A DNA stretch of 64,000 nucleotides from Brevibacillus brevis (GCF_001039275.2 NZ_CP030117.1:738001-802000), one strand, 5' to 3'. Counted from the stretch's first letter, positions 31,541-39,029 are shown. Program-made: numbers and translations. Notes: generated by a model not told the origin, from the letters alone.

Positions 31541-31720
31541 GTGAGTAGTAGAACAGGGGAAAGTATCGTTCGATTGAAGAAAGAACTCGAGCAGTTCATG
31601 AGTTTAGATGAACTGACAACTGATATGGTGCATAGGTTTATTGATAAGATTGAAGTTCAAGCGGATGGTTCGGTAAACATTCATTACAAGTTTACCGCCA
31701 CCGCTCTTCTTACGTTTTAA
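31541..31720 (+). pseudogene. C-terminal remnant of a large serine recombinase
   Basis: An open frame of 59 codons reads ...ELEQFMSLDELTTDMVHRFI then DKIEVQADGSVNIHYKF before a stop. This is the characteristic tail of large serine integrases: the coiled-coil end, then IEKIEV..DG...IHYKF. The catalytic N-terminus is gone. Five bases after the stop begins a 14-bp repeat that recurs at 32607, consistent with an integrase gene next to its attachment site. Confidence 0.6.
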
Positions 31721-31725
31721 ATTAC

Positions 31726-31739
31726 AGTGACCGACACTC
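31726..31739 (+). repeat. 14-bp direct repeat, left copy
   Basis: AGTGACCGACACTC is identical to 32607-32620. The pair brackets the HNH-HEPN gene. It may be an attachment-site core or a duplicated boundary. Confidence 0.6.
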
Positions 31740-31758
31740 AAGTATCGTGGGGGTAAAA

Positions 31759-32592
31759 ATGAATAATATACGGAATAGAGTATTAGAACGGGATAATTAT
31801 ACATGTCAGTATTGTCGCTATAATGGGGATTACAAGGTGCTTGTAATAGACCATATAGTTCCCAAGAGTGCAGGCGGCTCAAGTGAATCAGACAATTTAG
31901 TAACAGCATGCATGAATTGTAGCTCTATGAAAGCCAGTAAAGAATTAAAAGACTATTTAGCTTATACGGTTTATACGAATACTGAATACTATAATACATT
32001 CCAAGAGAGTATGAATAACATAAATACGCTCATACAAACTCAAGTAGAAAGCTCTTCTGCTAGAAATACCTTTTACCAATTACTGTTTTCTAACGTAATT
32101 GCTTCAATGGAAACATATTTATCTGATGCTTTTATTATTACAGTGCTTAGTAAAAAAGAATATATCCGTAAACTAATAGAAACTGACCCCGAATTCAAAA
32201 AAAGGAAATTAGATTTAGCTGATATCTTTAAATCTATTGATGATATTCAGGATACTGCTTCAAGTTACTTGCTTGATATAATCTATCATAATATATGGAA
32301 AGTAAAGAATATGTACTATAGTGTACTAGATATAGAATTTCCTGATGATTTATCTGAAATATCAAAAGCAATAATGGTACGACATGACATCGTACACAGA
32401 AATGGAAAACAAAAAGATGGAAAAAGAATAGAAATTGATAAGGATAAAGTATTAAAATGTGTTGTGGATGTTAGTACTTTGATACGGCATATTGATGACA
32501 AATTAAAAGTTTCAACAACTGGTAATAAATATTTAGGTGACTTTATTAAAAAGAAACTAGATGAATTAGAAAGTAAAACATATGAGGAGTAA
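31759..32592 (+). CDS. HNH endonuclease fused to a HEPN domain
   Basis: 277 residues. Residues 5-60 are a complete HNH nuclease: two zinc knuckles (CQYC and CMNC) flank IDHIVPKSAGG and the Asn of SDNLV. Residues about 100-250 are all-helical with VRHDIVHRNGK, the Rx4H motif of HEPN ribonucleases, close to RiboL-PSP-HEPN proteins. A fusion of a DNA-type and an RNA-type nuclease suggests an abortive-infection or other antiphage protein, but this is inference. The ATG at 31759 follows GGGGGT; a GTG at 31747 overlaps that site. Very low GC. Confidence 0.75.
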   Translation: MNNIRNRVLERDNYTCQYCRYNGDYKVLVIDHIVPKSAGGSSESDNLVTACMNCSSMKASKELKDYLAYTVYTNTEYYNTFQESMNNINTLIQTQVESSSARNTFYQLLFSNVIASMETYLSDAFIITVLSKKEYIRKLIETDPEFKKRKLDLADIFKSIDDIQDTASSYLLDIIYHNIWKVKNMYYSVLDIEFPDDLSEISKAIMVRHDIVHRNGKQKDGKRIEIDKDKVLKCVVDVSTLIRHIDDKLKVSTTGNKYLGDFIKKKLDELESKTYEE

Positions 32593-32606
32593 AAAGTTCA
32601 TGTTAT

Positions 32607-32620
32607 AGTGACCGACACTC
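32607..32620 (+). repeat. 14-bp direct repeat, right copy
   Basis: AGTGACCGACACTC, identical to 31726-31739. Here it runs straight into the second rlmD 3'-end remnant. Confidence 0.6.
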
Positions 32621-32657
32621 CACAAACTTGGAGTGTACAGTGCTACTTAAATTGAAA
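32610..32657 (+). pseudogene. Remnant of the rlmD 3' end, copy 2
   Basis: In frame this reads DRHSTNLECTVLLKLK, aligning its ECTVLL with ECCVLL of the intact C-terminus. The match is shorter than for copies 1 and 3, so this assignment is weaker. A terminator follows at 32725. Confidence 0.4.
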
Positions 32658-32724
32658 GGGGCTAACCTGTTTACTGTTGGTCAGAAAAACAACAATATAA
32701 GTGAGCTGTATTGGCGGAATAATA

Positions 32725-32753
32725 AAGAGGGGTGGAAGCCCCTCTTCTCTTTT
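32725..32753 (+). terminator. Terminator after rlmD remnant 2
   Basis: GAGGGG (32727-32732) pairs with CCCCTC (32739-32744), followed by TTCTCTTTT. Confidence 0.7.
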
Positions 32754-32948
32754 GTACTAGTTTGGTATTAGCCATGAAAATATTGATACATGGATGGAAG
32801 AGATAAACAAACCAGTTTATGCTAATATAGCCGATAACAAATCTTAACCAAACTAATTAGTTGTGATGGCTGAAAGAAAAATGGATAAATACGAAAAATA
32901 TGGAGAGTCGTATTACAAAACTTACCCTGTGCCGGATAAAATTTATAT
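32754..32948. other. Decayed sequence without an intact gene
   Basis: Two short open stretches are visible. One at about 32761-32847 ends in EEINKPVYANIADNKS and a stop. The other begins at 32881 (MDKYEKYGESYYKTYPVPDK) and runs into the next hairpin. Neither has a good ribosome binding site or a recognised family. Confidence 0.35.
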
Positions 32949-32992
32949 AAACCGACCTATTTGCCTCCGAATAGCAAATAGGTCGGTTTTCA
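32949..32992. terminator. Strong bidirectional hairpin
   Basis: A perfect 16-bp stem: AAACCGACCTATTTGC (32949-32964) against GCAAATAGGTCGGTTT (32974-32989). The A-rich and T-rich flanks make it usable from both sides. Confidence 0.8.
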
Positions 32993-33127
32993 GTTCGTAT
33001 ATCTAAAACCAAAGAAACGAAATGTTTCATCATTGCCTCTTCTTAATTTAGCAATAATCGCACCGCTTTCATCAAATTCATTAATAACGTCTTGCTCTAA
33101 TTCATCAATATTGAGGGTAATAAAATT
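32990..33127 (-). pseudogene. C-terminal fragment of an unknown protein
   Basis: The minus strand reads ITLNIDELEQDVINEFDESG then AIIAKLRRGNDETFRFFGF and a stop. No start codon or ribosome binding site is found in this frame. The stop lies inside the strong hairpin. The family is not recognised. Confidence 0.3.
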
Positions 33128-33188
33128 GAGGACGAAAGGGGACGCGAGCGATTCGCATCCCCATTAAATCTTTATCAAAAGCCATTTC

Positions 33189-33677
33189 TCAAGAGCCTTT
33201 GGATTCTGAAGGGGTCACCAAAAAGTCTTTAATGGACTCTTCGAATCTAAAAATCTCTAAGATTGCATAGTTTTTGTTTGAGATGTTAATGCCGTATTCA
33301 GGCTTGCTTGTTTGACCGGGTTTGTCATAATTTCGATCTACAAAAACTTCATTAGGGACTTCCCATGCTTTCGAAGGTATTAAAAAGAAATCAGGCATGA
33401 GACCTTCTTTGAAGATAAGAAGGGCCATATATAAGTTCGGACTACTGATATTGAACTTGCTTTTTTGTGCAAAAACGTACCCCGTACCCCTTAACGATTT
33501 GACCTGTATTTCCGAGAAACGCCCGATTTTATCCTTAATTATAAAGTCAATTCCTCGATCATCGACCTCTGATGAAAACACCTCAAGTCCGTAAGATGCG
33601 AACTCCATCTTGGCAAAGTATTCAGCGTATTTACCAAGTTGTAATGAGTTAAGCACAGTCCAGTTCACATTTGGCAA
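33189..33677 (-). CDS. DUF4365-like PD-(D/E)xK nuclease-fold protein
   Basis: 162 residues. LGKYAEYFAKMEFASYGLEV is followed by DDRGIDFIIKDKIGRFSEIQVKS. The Asp of RGIDF and the Q-x-K of EIQVKS fit a PD-(D/E)xK core as in DUF4365 and related restriction-like proteins. A TTG start at 33677 is preceded by AAAAGGGTGATC, an almost perfect anti-16S match. It lies 44 bp downstream of another nuclease-like gene on the same strand and is probably co-transcribed. A role in DNA degradation or defence is inferred. Confidence 0.65.
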   Translation of the reverse strand: MPNVNWTVLNSLQLGKYAEYFAKMEFASYGLEVFSSEVDDRGIDFIIKDKIGRFSEIQVKSLRGTGYVFAQKSKFNISSPNLYMALLIFKEGLMPDFFLIPSKAWEVPNEVFVDRNYDKPGQTSKPEYGINISNKNYAILEIFRFEESIKDFLVTPSESKGS

Positions 33678-33721
33678 TTAAGATCACCCTTTTAAGTTTA
33701 GGTTTATCTCGTATACTTCTC

Positions 33722-34366
33722 TTATTCCACTCGAACAACTCCAGATTCATTTACCCAGTAGATTCGAAATGGCATCGATTCTTTCAGCCATCTTATGCGG
33801 GTGACTAAATTTTCGTAAGTAGTGAAACCATCAGGAAGAGCAATGCCTAACAGTATCTTGGAATTCTCACCGTGGTAGAGAACAAGGTCGAATATTGCTC
33901 CAGAAAACCAGTGACGAGCTTGAACGTGCTGGCTTTTTTCTGGATATCCTTTTACACTAATCCAGAATTCTTTACCGTCTTTGGAAGCGATGATGTCTTT
34001 ACCAGGTGTGCGTGAGGCCGTATCTGAAACGCTGTGAATCGTGTGGCCATTTATTGCGAGGTACCCTACGACCTTGCTCTGAACGTTACCTTCCCAGTAC
34101 CACGTTGTATGTTTTGATTCTGTTGAATATGAATTAAATACTTCATCCGACTCTGAACCATTCGCAATGAGTAGTCGATTGGTTGTTTTTGTTTTGTGGC
34201 AATGATCGCAAATGCCATGATATCGATAAATTATCGATGATTCGCTTAATGATCGGCAAATTGTATAGACAGTCTGTCTCGGTTTTACACTGGAGGAATT
34301 AGATAAACAATCGTCACATAACTTCGTATATAGCAAGGCTGCAAGAATCTTATCTTTATTAGACAT
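33722..34366 (-). CDS. Zinc-ribbon plus PD-(D/E)xK nuclease-like protein
   Basis: 214 residues. The N-terminal half carries two Cys pairs (CDDC and CDHC), likely a zinc ribbon or winged-helix region for DNA. The second half has TPGKDIIASKDGKEFWISVKG, a clear D...ExxxK arrangement of PD-(D/E)xK nucleases. The start at 34366 follows AAGGAGG by 7 bases; an ATG at 34393 lies before that site. First gene of a two-gene minus-strand unit with the DUF4365-like gene. No named family is recognised; defence-island context supports a restriction-like role. Confidence 0.6.
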   Translation of the reverse strand: MSNKDKILAALLYTKLCDDCLSNSSSVKPRQTVYTICRSLSESSIIYRYHGICDHCHKTKTTNRLLIANGSESDEVFNSYSTESKHTTWYWEGNVQSKVVGYLAINGHTIHSVSDTASRTPGKDIIASKDGKEFWISVKGYPEKSQHVQARHWFSGAIFDLVLYHGENSKILLGIALPDGFTTYENLVTRIRWLKESMPFRIYWVNESGVVRVE

Positions 34367-34553
34367 TCGGAGCCTCCTTAATAAACGGTTCATTTTCCTA
34401 TTTTACTATATAGTGGTTCTTGAATTATCTGAAAATGCTTTAACCGGATTTGGTTTTACATGGCTAAACACCATTACAAGCAAATAAATTACGTAATTTG
34501 GCTACATGGTTTTTGAGATAATGTAAGAATAAAAGAGTTAGAGGTGGCGGGCC

Positions 34554-34859
34554 GTGGTATATTTTGATCGTGCGAAAGCATCGGTAGGTTTATCAAACTT
34601 TGTGGAATTTTTTGAGGATTACCGTCAATACTTTGAACAACCTTCAATACCGAACAAAAGGAGTCTTGCTCAAAAGTTGCTGGATTCGAATCCCCAAGCG
34701 TCATCGATTGACGCGCAAGTTACAAGAATAAACTACACTAACATTATTTTTTTAAATAAATGGGAGGCAGAGATGTTGAAGTCAGCAATAGATTCAAAGC
34801 ACCCAAGCGTTTCAAATGAGATAAAGGCTAAGGTAAGAGAATTATTAAAAGACTTCTAA
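34554..34859 (+). CDS. Hypothetical small protein
   Basis: 101 residues from a GTG start preceded by GAGGTGG. The sequence is helical and charged (ALQ-free), with SLAQKLLDSNPQASSIDAQV and EIKAKVRELLKDF. No family is recognised. It diverges from the nuclease-like pair across a 187-bp gap that holds their promoters. Confidence 0.5.
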   Translation: MVYFDRAKASVGLSNFVEFFEDYRQYFEQPSIPNKRSLAQKLLDSNPQASSIDAQVTRINYTNIIFLNKWEAEMLKSAIDSKHPSVSNEIKAKVRELLKDF

Positions 34860-34896
34860 ATAAGGCTTTGAGTAAGCCTCTGAAGCTTTTAATTGC

Positions 34897-35059
34897 AATG
34901 ATCGAGAGGATGTCAGTGGTCTGTTGACAAACTGCTGGAGGAACCATTGTAAGTAGTTCTATCAGTGGACACCAAAGATATATCCGAAGTGGAAAACACG
35001 GTATAATTGCTCTACCACAACGTCAAGTAACTTTCGAGAAAGATCTACAACATCAATTG
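34897..35059 (+). pseudogene. Possible HicA-like toxin remnant
   Basis: With one frameshift near 34945 the translation reads DREDVSGLLTN ... TIVSSSISGHQRYIRSGKHG, then IIALPQRQVTFEKDLQHQL. This resembles the HicA layout (GW.. , GSHh.Y, VP.H, LkkGTL). The homology is weak and the reading is broken. An alternative is an unrelated decayed gene. Confidence 0.3.
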
Positions 35060-35191
35060 AGCACGAATGGCTTTGAAATTTTATTCAAAATTACTCGGAT
35101 GTTACAAAGTGATATGATTTTTGAAAGTTCCGTTCCCCGGATTAACAAGATAATTGAAAAATTGAGAAAATACTTAGAGGGAATGACTAAA

Positions 35192-36267
35192 ATGAATGAG
35201 ATTATAAACCTAGATAGCTTCAAAATAGTCCTAACTCAAGGAGAAAAAAACTATAAAGAAATTTTTGATTCGATTGATAGAACAAGCCATCTGTATATTA
35301 CTACCTTTAATTATTCAATGCCAGAGGAATTGGAAGAATCCTTGAAAGAAAATATTGAATTTGTTAATGATGTTAGAGTGGTTTTTAATGTATATAATTT
35401 TGATGGAAAGGAAGAAGAAAAAGTATACAAGTTGGTAGTTAAAGCATTGAATAAAAATCCCTATGTTCAATTTTTCTATGGCTCAACTAATCACTCAAAA
35501 ATAATAAGTACTGGTAATAAAATGTACATAGGAAGCTCGAATTTAACAGAAAACGCAACTAATAATTTTGAGGCCGGAGTTATTATTAATAATATAGAGA
35601 CAATAAAAAAATCGAGCAGCTAGTTTTTGAATATCCACATATTAAATATAAACCAATCATTACTGATCCAATTACTCCTCTCATTATACCCTATCAATTT
35701 TTCATATCAGAGGCTATAAAAGAGTATAATATGATAAAAGAAGTGATTAGCTCAGCTAAAAAAAGTAGTTTTGTTTTCCAAGATGATGAATTCCCTATTG
35801 AAAATTGTAATGACTCGAGAATCTTTCTAAAAAAATACTATCTGACATTTAAATTAGCAAAAGTAGAACTAACCAAGCTCGTTTCATTGCAAGATAGTGG
35901 GTTTATATTGAAATTTTTATTCGAGGATATTGATCAAGAATTAAAGGAACTGTGTGAATATCCTCCGCTAGGAACATCTACAGTAAATTTTTTTAGTTTT
36001 ATGGAAGATTATCGTAATACTCTTGAAGAATATAAAGATCATTACTGGAGAACTCAAACATTTCAAGCTGATACCGTAGTTCTTGAAGAAGAGGTCTATA
36101 TCTCTCGTCTAAAATCTTTATTAGACATGTTTTTTCATTTAAGAAAAACCTGGATAGATCTGAGAGGGGTTAAAGGACATTTCACCTTAGATACGCAAGA
36201 ACCAATTCTTTTTTGGTATGAGGAACCCTCAATGGCCGAGCAATATTGGAGGTACTTCATTAAATAA
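35192..36267 (+). pseudogene. Phospholipase D-like protein gene interrupted by a frameshift
   Basis: The first part (35192-35611) encodes MNEIINLDSFKIVLTQGEKN through NHSKIISTGNKMYIGSSNL, an HxK...GSxN half-site of the phospholipase-D superfamily. The Asp of the classic HxKx4D is replaced. The frame breaks at a run of seven A (35605-35611). Adding one A restores IETIKKIEQLVFEYPHIKYK, which then reads on through the second part (SEAIKEYNMIKEVISSAKKS) to 36267. AGAGGGA precedes the start. Such PLD proteins are common in restriction and defence loci. It may be a true mutation, a sequencing error, or a slippage site. Confidence 0.6.
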
Positions 36268-36411
36268 GGTAGCTTATTGTTATTCGGGGACGAATTGGTG
36301 ACGAAACCAACATTTCCAGGTGAACGGTAACGAAAAAGAAGTACTCAAATCGAGAAGATCCTTATAAATCAAGATTTTAGCACGCTGCGTCAGATGGGAA
36401 TAAAATAGGCT

Positions 36412-36462
36412 ATACTCCCTCACACGGAGCATGTGGAGAGTGTAGCAGTAGTTAGAGAATAA
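36412..36462 (+). pseudogene. Remnant of the rlmD 3' end, copy 3
   Basis: In frame this reads ILPHTEHVESVAVVRE and a stop, matching FPHTGHVECCVLLVRE and stop of the intact gene almost residue for residue. This is the clearest of the three copies and probably marks the right edge of the accreted island. A terminator follows. Confidence 0.75.
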
Positions 36463-36488
36463 GAACAAATAGTGGATACGTATTGGTG

Positions 36489-36516
36489 TAGCAGAGGGAC
36501 CTCCTCTGCTTTTTTG
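36489..36516 (+). terminator. Terminator after rlmD remnant 3
   Basis: GCAGAGG (36491-36497) pairs with CCTCTGC (36503-36509) across a five-base loop, followed by six T. Confidence 0.75.
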
Positions 36517-36528
36517 TCTGTTAAACGT

Positions 36529-36608
36529 CCCCAACTTACAGAAAAAAAGCCGAGAGCTTAGTCCCAACTTTTTTCCAGTCATGCATTAGTCGTCCGGTTC
36601 ATCCTGAA
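36529..36608 (-). repeat. 80-bp direct repeat downstream of immunity gene, copy A
   Basis: Nearly identical to 39030-39110. It begins CCCCAACTTACAG and ends CATCCTGAA, with TCATGCATTAGTCGTCCG shared. On the minus strand it contains a GTTGGGA...CTCTCGGC hairpin followed by T-rich sequence, so it acts as the terminator of the SMI1/KNR4 gene above it. Confidence 0.75.
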
Positions 36609-36642
36609 GACGCACTATAAAAGGCGGCCTTTTATCTTACTC

Positions 36643-37149
36643 CTACTTCTCAATGGGTCGATCCCAAAACTCAATTCCGTCATGCTCAATAAGTTGTTCC
36701 AGCAACCCTGTGAACGTCAGGTCTATGTCGATAGTATCGTCTGGTAGTATCGATCCAACCAATGTGAGGTACCCTTTACCACTATGTATTCTGTCTTGAT
36801 CCACACATATACAGCTATTTGAGATATCGCTCCAAATGATAGGATAGTAAGGATGGTCTATGCTGTAGGCTTTCCAGTACCCAATGACGAGCTCGGTACT
36901 TAGCACATCATAACCCCCAGAGTTATGCTTGGCGCTCTTGAATAGTGTTGCACTTTCGTAGTGGCTTAAAAAACTAACGTAATCCTCTGGTAACTCAAAC
37001 GATTTTAATTTCTCCTTTGTATCTGTGATAGACTCGTTCGAGATGTAGAATGTAAAATGATATTCCTCGTTTTTGATATGCATGTTCCCGTCTACACTTG
37101 TCTTACTCTCCCTGATCTTACTAATGAGGGCTTCAAAAGGATTACTCAT
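36643..37149 (-). CDS. SMI1/KNR4 (SUKH) family immunity-type protein
   Basis: 168 residues. FELPEDYVSFLSHYESATLF is the SUKH N-terminal core; CICVDQDRIHSGKGYLT and LLEQLIEHDGIEFWDRP are the C-terminal part. It is closely paralogous to the 39117-39620 protein and shares its downstream 80-bp repeat, so the module was duplicated. The ATG at 37149 follows GAAGGAT; an ATG at 37185 lacks a site. SUKH proteins neutralise secreted nuclease toxins. No toxin is directly adjacent, so this is an orphan immunity gene. Confidence 0.8.
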   Translation of the reverse strand: MSNPFEALISKIRESKTSVDGNMHIKNEEYHFTFYISNESITDTKEKLKSFELPEDYVSFLSHYESATLFKSAKHNSGGYDVLSTELVIGYWKAYSIDHPYYPIIWSDISNSCICVDQDRIHSGKGYLTLVGSILPDDTIDIDLTFTGLLEQLIEHDGIEFWDRPIEK

Positions 37150-37162
37150 AGGATCCCATCCT

Positions 37163-37405
37163 TCAATGAGAGTAGGGACTGTCAATTGAATGACAGTCCA
37201 ATTTTTCTACCTTGATATTAAAAACATCCAACCCTTTAAATGAGCACGTATAACAATTTTCTGTATCCGAGGTAACTTCCATAAAATTTGCTTTCCCGTC
37301 GGCACTGTACTATATGTGAAAGTAGGGGGCAGATTCAATCTGTTTAGAGTAAGCTTGAATGAGTGCTTCCACATCTTCCTTACAACTAGACAACAAGAGA
37401 AGTCC
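37163..37405 (-). pseudogene. Decayed lipoprotein-like gene
   Basis: The frame reads LLLLSSCKEDVEALIQAYSK then QIESAPYFHI, an in-frame stop, YSADGKANFMEVTSDTENCY and TCSFKGLDVFNIKVEKL. The LSSC resembles a lipobox. An internal stop and no start codon with RBS mark it as a pseudogene. The family is not recognised. Confidence 0.4.
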
Positions 37406-37440
37406 CTCTGAAACGCTGATGTATCATGAGTTTCGATATT

Positions 37441-37497
37441 AAAAATGGGGTGTCTCTCAGTCGAAAAAATCGACTTTTGAAACAGCCCCTTCTTTAT
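37441..37497. terminator. Long imperfect hairpin below the second immunity gene
   Basis: GGGGTGTCTCTCAGTCGA pairs imperfectly with TCGACTTTTGAAACAGCCCC around a poly-A/T loop. It lies just past the stop of the 37504-38013 gene. Confidence 0.55.
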
Positions 37498-37503
37498 TTC
37501 CAC

Positions 37504-38013
37504 TTACCAAGTCCAAAACTCTGTTCCTTGTGCAATGATTAATCTTTCTAACCAAGTTTCAAAAGTCATATTTAAGTAATAACCTTCTGAGGTTGAAACA
37601 TCATCATGATTAAAACATACTAAATAGTTGTTTTGACCGGACGCAACTCGATTAGAGTCAATAAAAATGTAGTCACCATTGTTAATCGAGATAGGGTACC
37701 AATGCACAGGCATATAATCGAGATGATTATCCTTAATTTCATCTAGACTGAGTAACTCATATCCTCCACCATATCTTACACTCTTGAACAGCCATGCTCC
37801 ATTATGGATTAGGAGAAAATTCTTATAGTCAGTTGGTAAGTGCCAGTGAGTGCTCCTTAAAAACTCCTCAATTTCTTCCACATTAGCAGGAGGGTTAAAT
37901 GTAAACTGGGCTGTATCAACTTTTCCATTCCTATTTTGCACTAATAATCGATTACTATTATCGAGTCTTTTTTTTAACCCTTCCAATACCAATTCAGATA
38001 AATTGTTCTTCAA
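37504..38013 (-). CDS. SMI1/KNR4 (SUKH) family immunity-type protein
   Basis: 169 residues, diverged from the other two copies. HWHLPTDYKNFLLIHNGAWL is the SUKH N-terminal motif, and FETWLERLIIAQGTEFW is its usual end. A TTG start at 38013 follows AGGTGAT. It begins 20 bp after the stop of a decayed HNH toxin tip (38034-38165). It is thus the cognate immunity gene of an orphan toxin-tip module, a layout typical of polymorphic toxin arrays. Confidence 0.75.
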   Translation of the reverse strand: MKNNLSELVLEGLKKRLDNSNRLLVQNRNGKVDTAQFTFNPPANVEEIEEFLRSTHWHLPTDYKNFLLIHNGAWLFKSVRYGGGYELLSLDEIKDNHLDYMPVHWYPISINNGDYIFIDSNRVASGQNNYLVCFNHDDVSTSEGYYLNMTFETWLERLIIAQGTEFWTW

Positions 38014-38033
38014 GGAGAATCACCTACTATTCT

Positions 38034-38165
38034 TTAATAGTCATCACCAGAAGGTACATATTTGCCATAACTAGCCCACCAAGGAGTAACTTCTTTACGG
38101 TGGAAGTCTTTTGGTAACGGAATTAAATTATCCTAGCTGTTATCCCCACCAAATGCAAAAGGAGA
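38034..38165 (-). pseudogene. Orphan HNH toxin C-terminal tip
   Basis: The minus strand reads FAFGGDNS, an in-frame TAG (38133-38135), then DNLIPLPKDFHRKEVTPWWA and SYGKYVPSGDDY with a stop. This parallels the tip of the intact toxin (FDNLIPLLKKDRK ... REVTEWWESY). No signal peptide, start codon or body precedes it. It sits immediately 5' of an SMI1/KNR4 gene. Confidence 0.65.
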
Positions 38166-38241
38166 GATTGAGTCCACTCTTGGGTATGCCAAGCATTTCA
38201 CGAAAAATAAGCGGAGATGGTTTGGCGGACTGAAAAAGTGG

Positions 38242-38265
38242 GGCGGAGAACCCCTCTTTTTTGTG
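38242..38265 (+). terminator. Short plus-strand terminator-like hairpin
   Basis: GGGG and CCCC flank a CGGAGAA loop, followed by TCTTTTTTG. It serves no visible intact gene, so it is probably a relic. Confidence 0.4.
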
Positions 38266-38403
38266 CTAATGTGCTACCTACTACAAATGAAACACTATCA
38301 GTTGAAAGTAGAGAGTGGGTCATGGCTGCTACCAAAGTAACTGAATAGGTGCATCTATTCGGCATGTCTTGTATGTATCTGGTTTATCGCCAGACATGTT
38401 CCC

Positions 38404-38589
38404 CTAACCAAAAATAAGATTCACCAACGATTTAATAATCCAAATGCTCATAACAATAGCAAAGTATTCAAGAATAATAAACTTCCAAGTAGCATTATGC
38501 TTACTTAATCCATACCTAAACAAACTGAAAAAGAATATGCCTCCAGCAATTTCAAGTAGCTCTATAAAACTAAAGACAGATTCGCTCAT
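38404..38589 (-). CDS. Small hydrophobic membrane protein
   Basis: 61 residues with two probable transmembrane helices (LLEIAGGIFFFSLFRYGL and FIILEYFAIVMSIWIIKSLV). AAAGGT precedes the ATG, and a TATAAT-like box lies some 45 bp upstream on this strand. The family is not recognised. Within a toxin-immunity array it could be a membrane immunity protein, but that is only a guess. Confidence 0.45.
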   Translation of the reverse strand: MSESVFSFIELLEIAGGIFFFSLFRYGLSKHNATWKFIILEYFAIVMSIWIIKSLVNLIFG

Positions 38590-38687
38590 ATACCTTTACC
38601 ACACTCCAATAACCTAAATTATACCAAAAATGAAAAGGATGCCTAGAAGACATCCCTACATTTTCTTCAAATCTACTAATCCACTAC

Positions 38688-38748
38688 CCAATGCTCGTCA
38701 AGGACTTGCGTAGCAAGGGGTTTACCCTTTATCCTTGACGAGCATTGG
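38688..38748. repeat. Nested palindrome
   Basis: CCAATGCTCGTCAAGGA (38688-38704) and TCCTTGACGAGCATTGG (38732-38748) are a perfect 17-bp inverted repeat. The loop itself contains CTTGCGTAGCAAG and GGGTTTACCC. The sequence around it (38590-39029) has no recognised gene. It may be the end of a lost mobile element. Confidence 0.6.
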
Positions 38749-39029
38749 TGCAGGAAATAAAAAGCTACTTTGTGTGAAATGAAGTATCGTAGGTGGTTAA
38801 CTCGAAGATGAGTGTTTAAATATTTATATATTGGGAAATTATTAAGTCGCTTAACGAACGGAAAGTAGCGTATGCTAAGGTGTTGTAGTTTTACCAGCCA
38901 GTCGGAGGCCAATAGTACGTTGCTCTGTCCCTCTAATCGAATGCATTTTTCATTTAAACTACCAGTAATATTGCTATTAAGAAATTTTAAATATTTCCGA
39001 ACAAGAGCCAAAAGCGGAGCCGGGATTCC

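Noticed and set aside
36280..36582. Minus-strand frame of about 100 codons, and the similar one at 38676-39083
   Set aside because: Both start inside the 80-bp direct repeat with the same meaningless peptide (KKLG..S.LFFCKLG) and have no ribosome binding site. They result from the repeated terminator.
37207..37503. Minus-strand frame of 98 codons below the SUKH gene
   Set aside because: Its translation is not protein-like. Another frame of the same strand reads as a decayed lipoprotein, which was listed instead.
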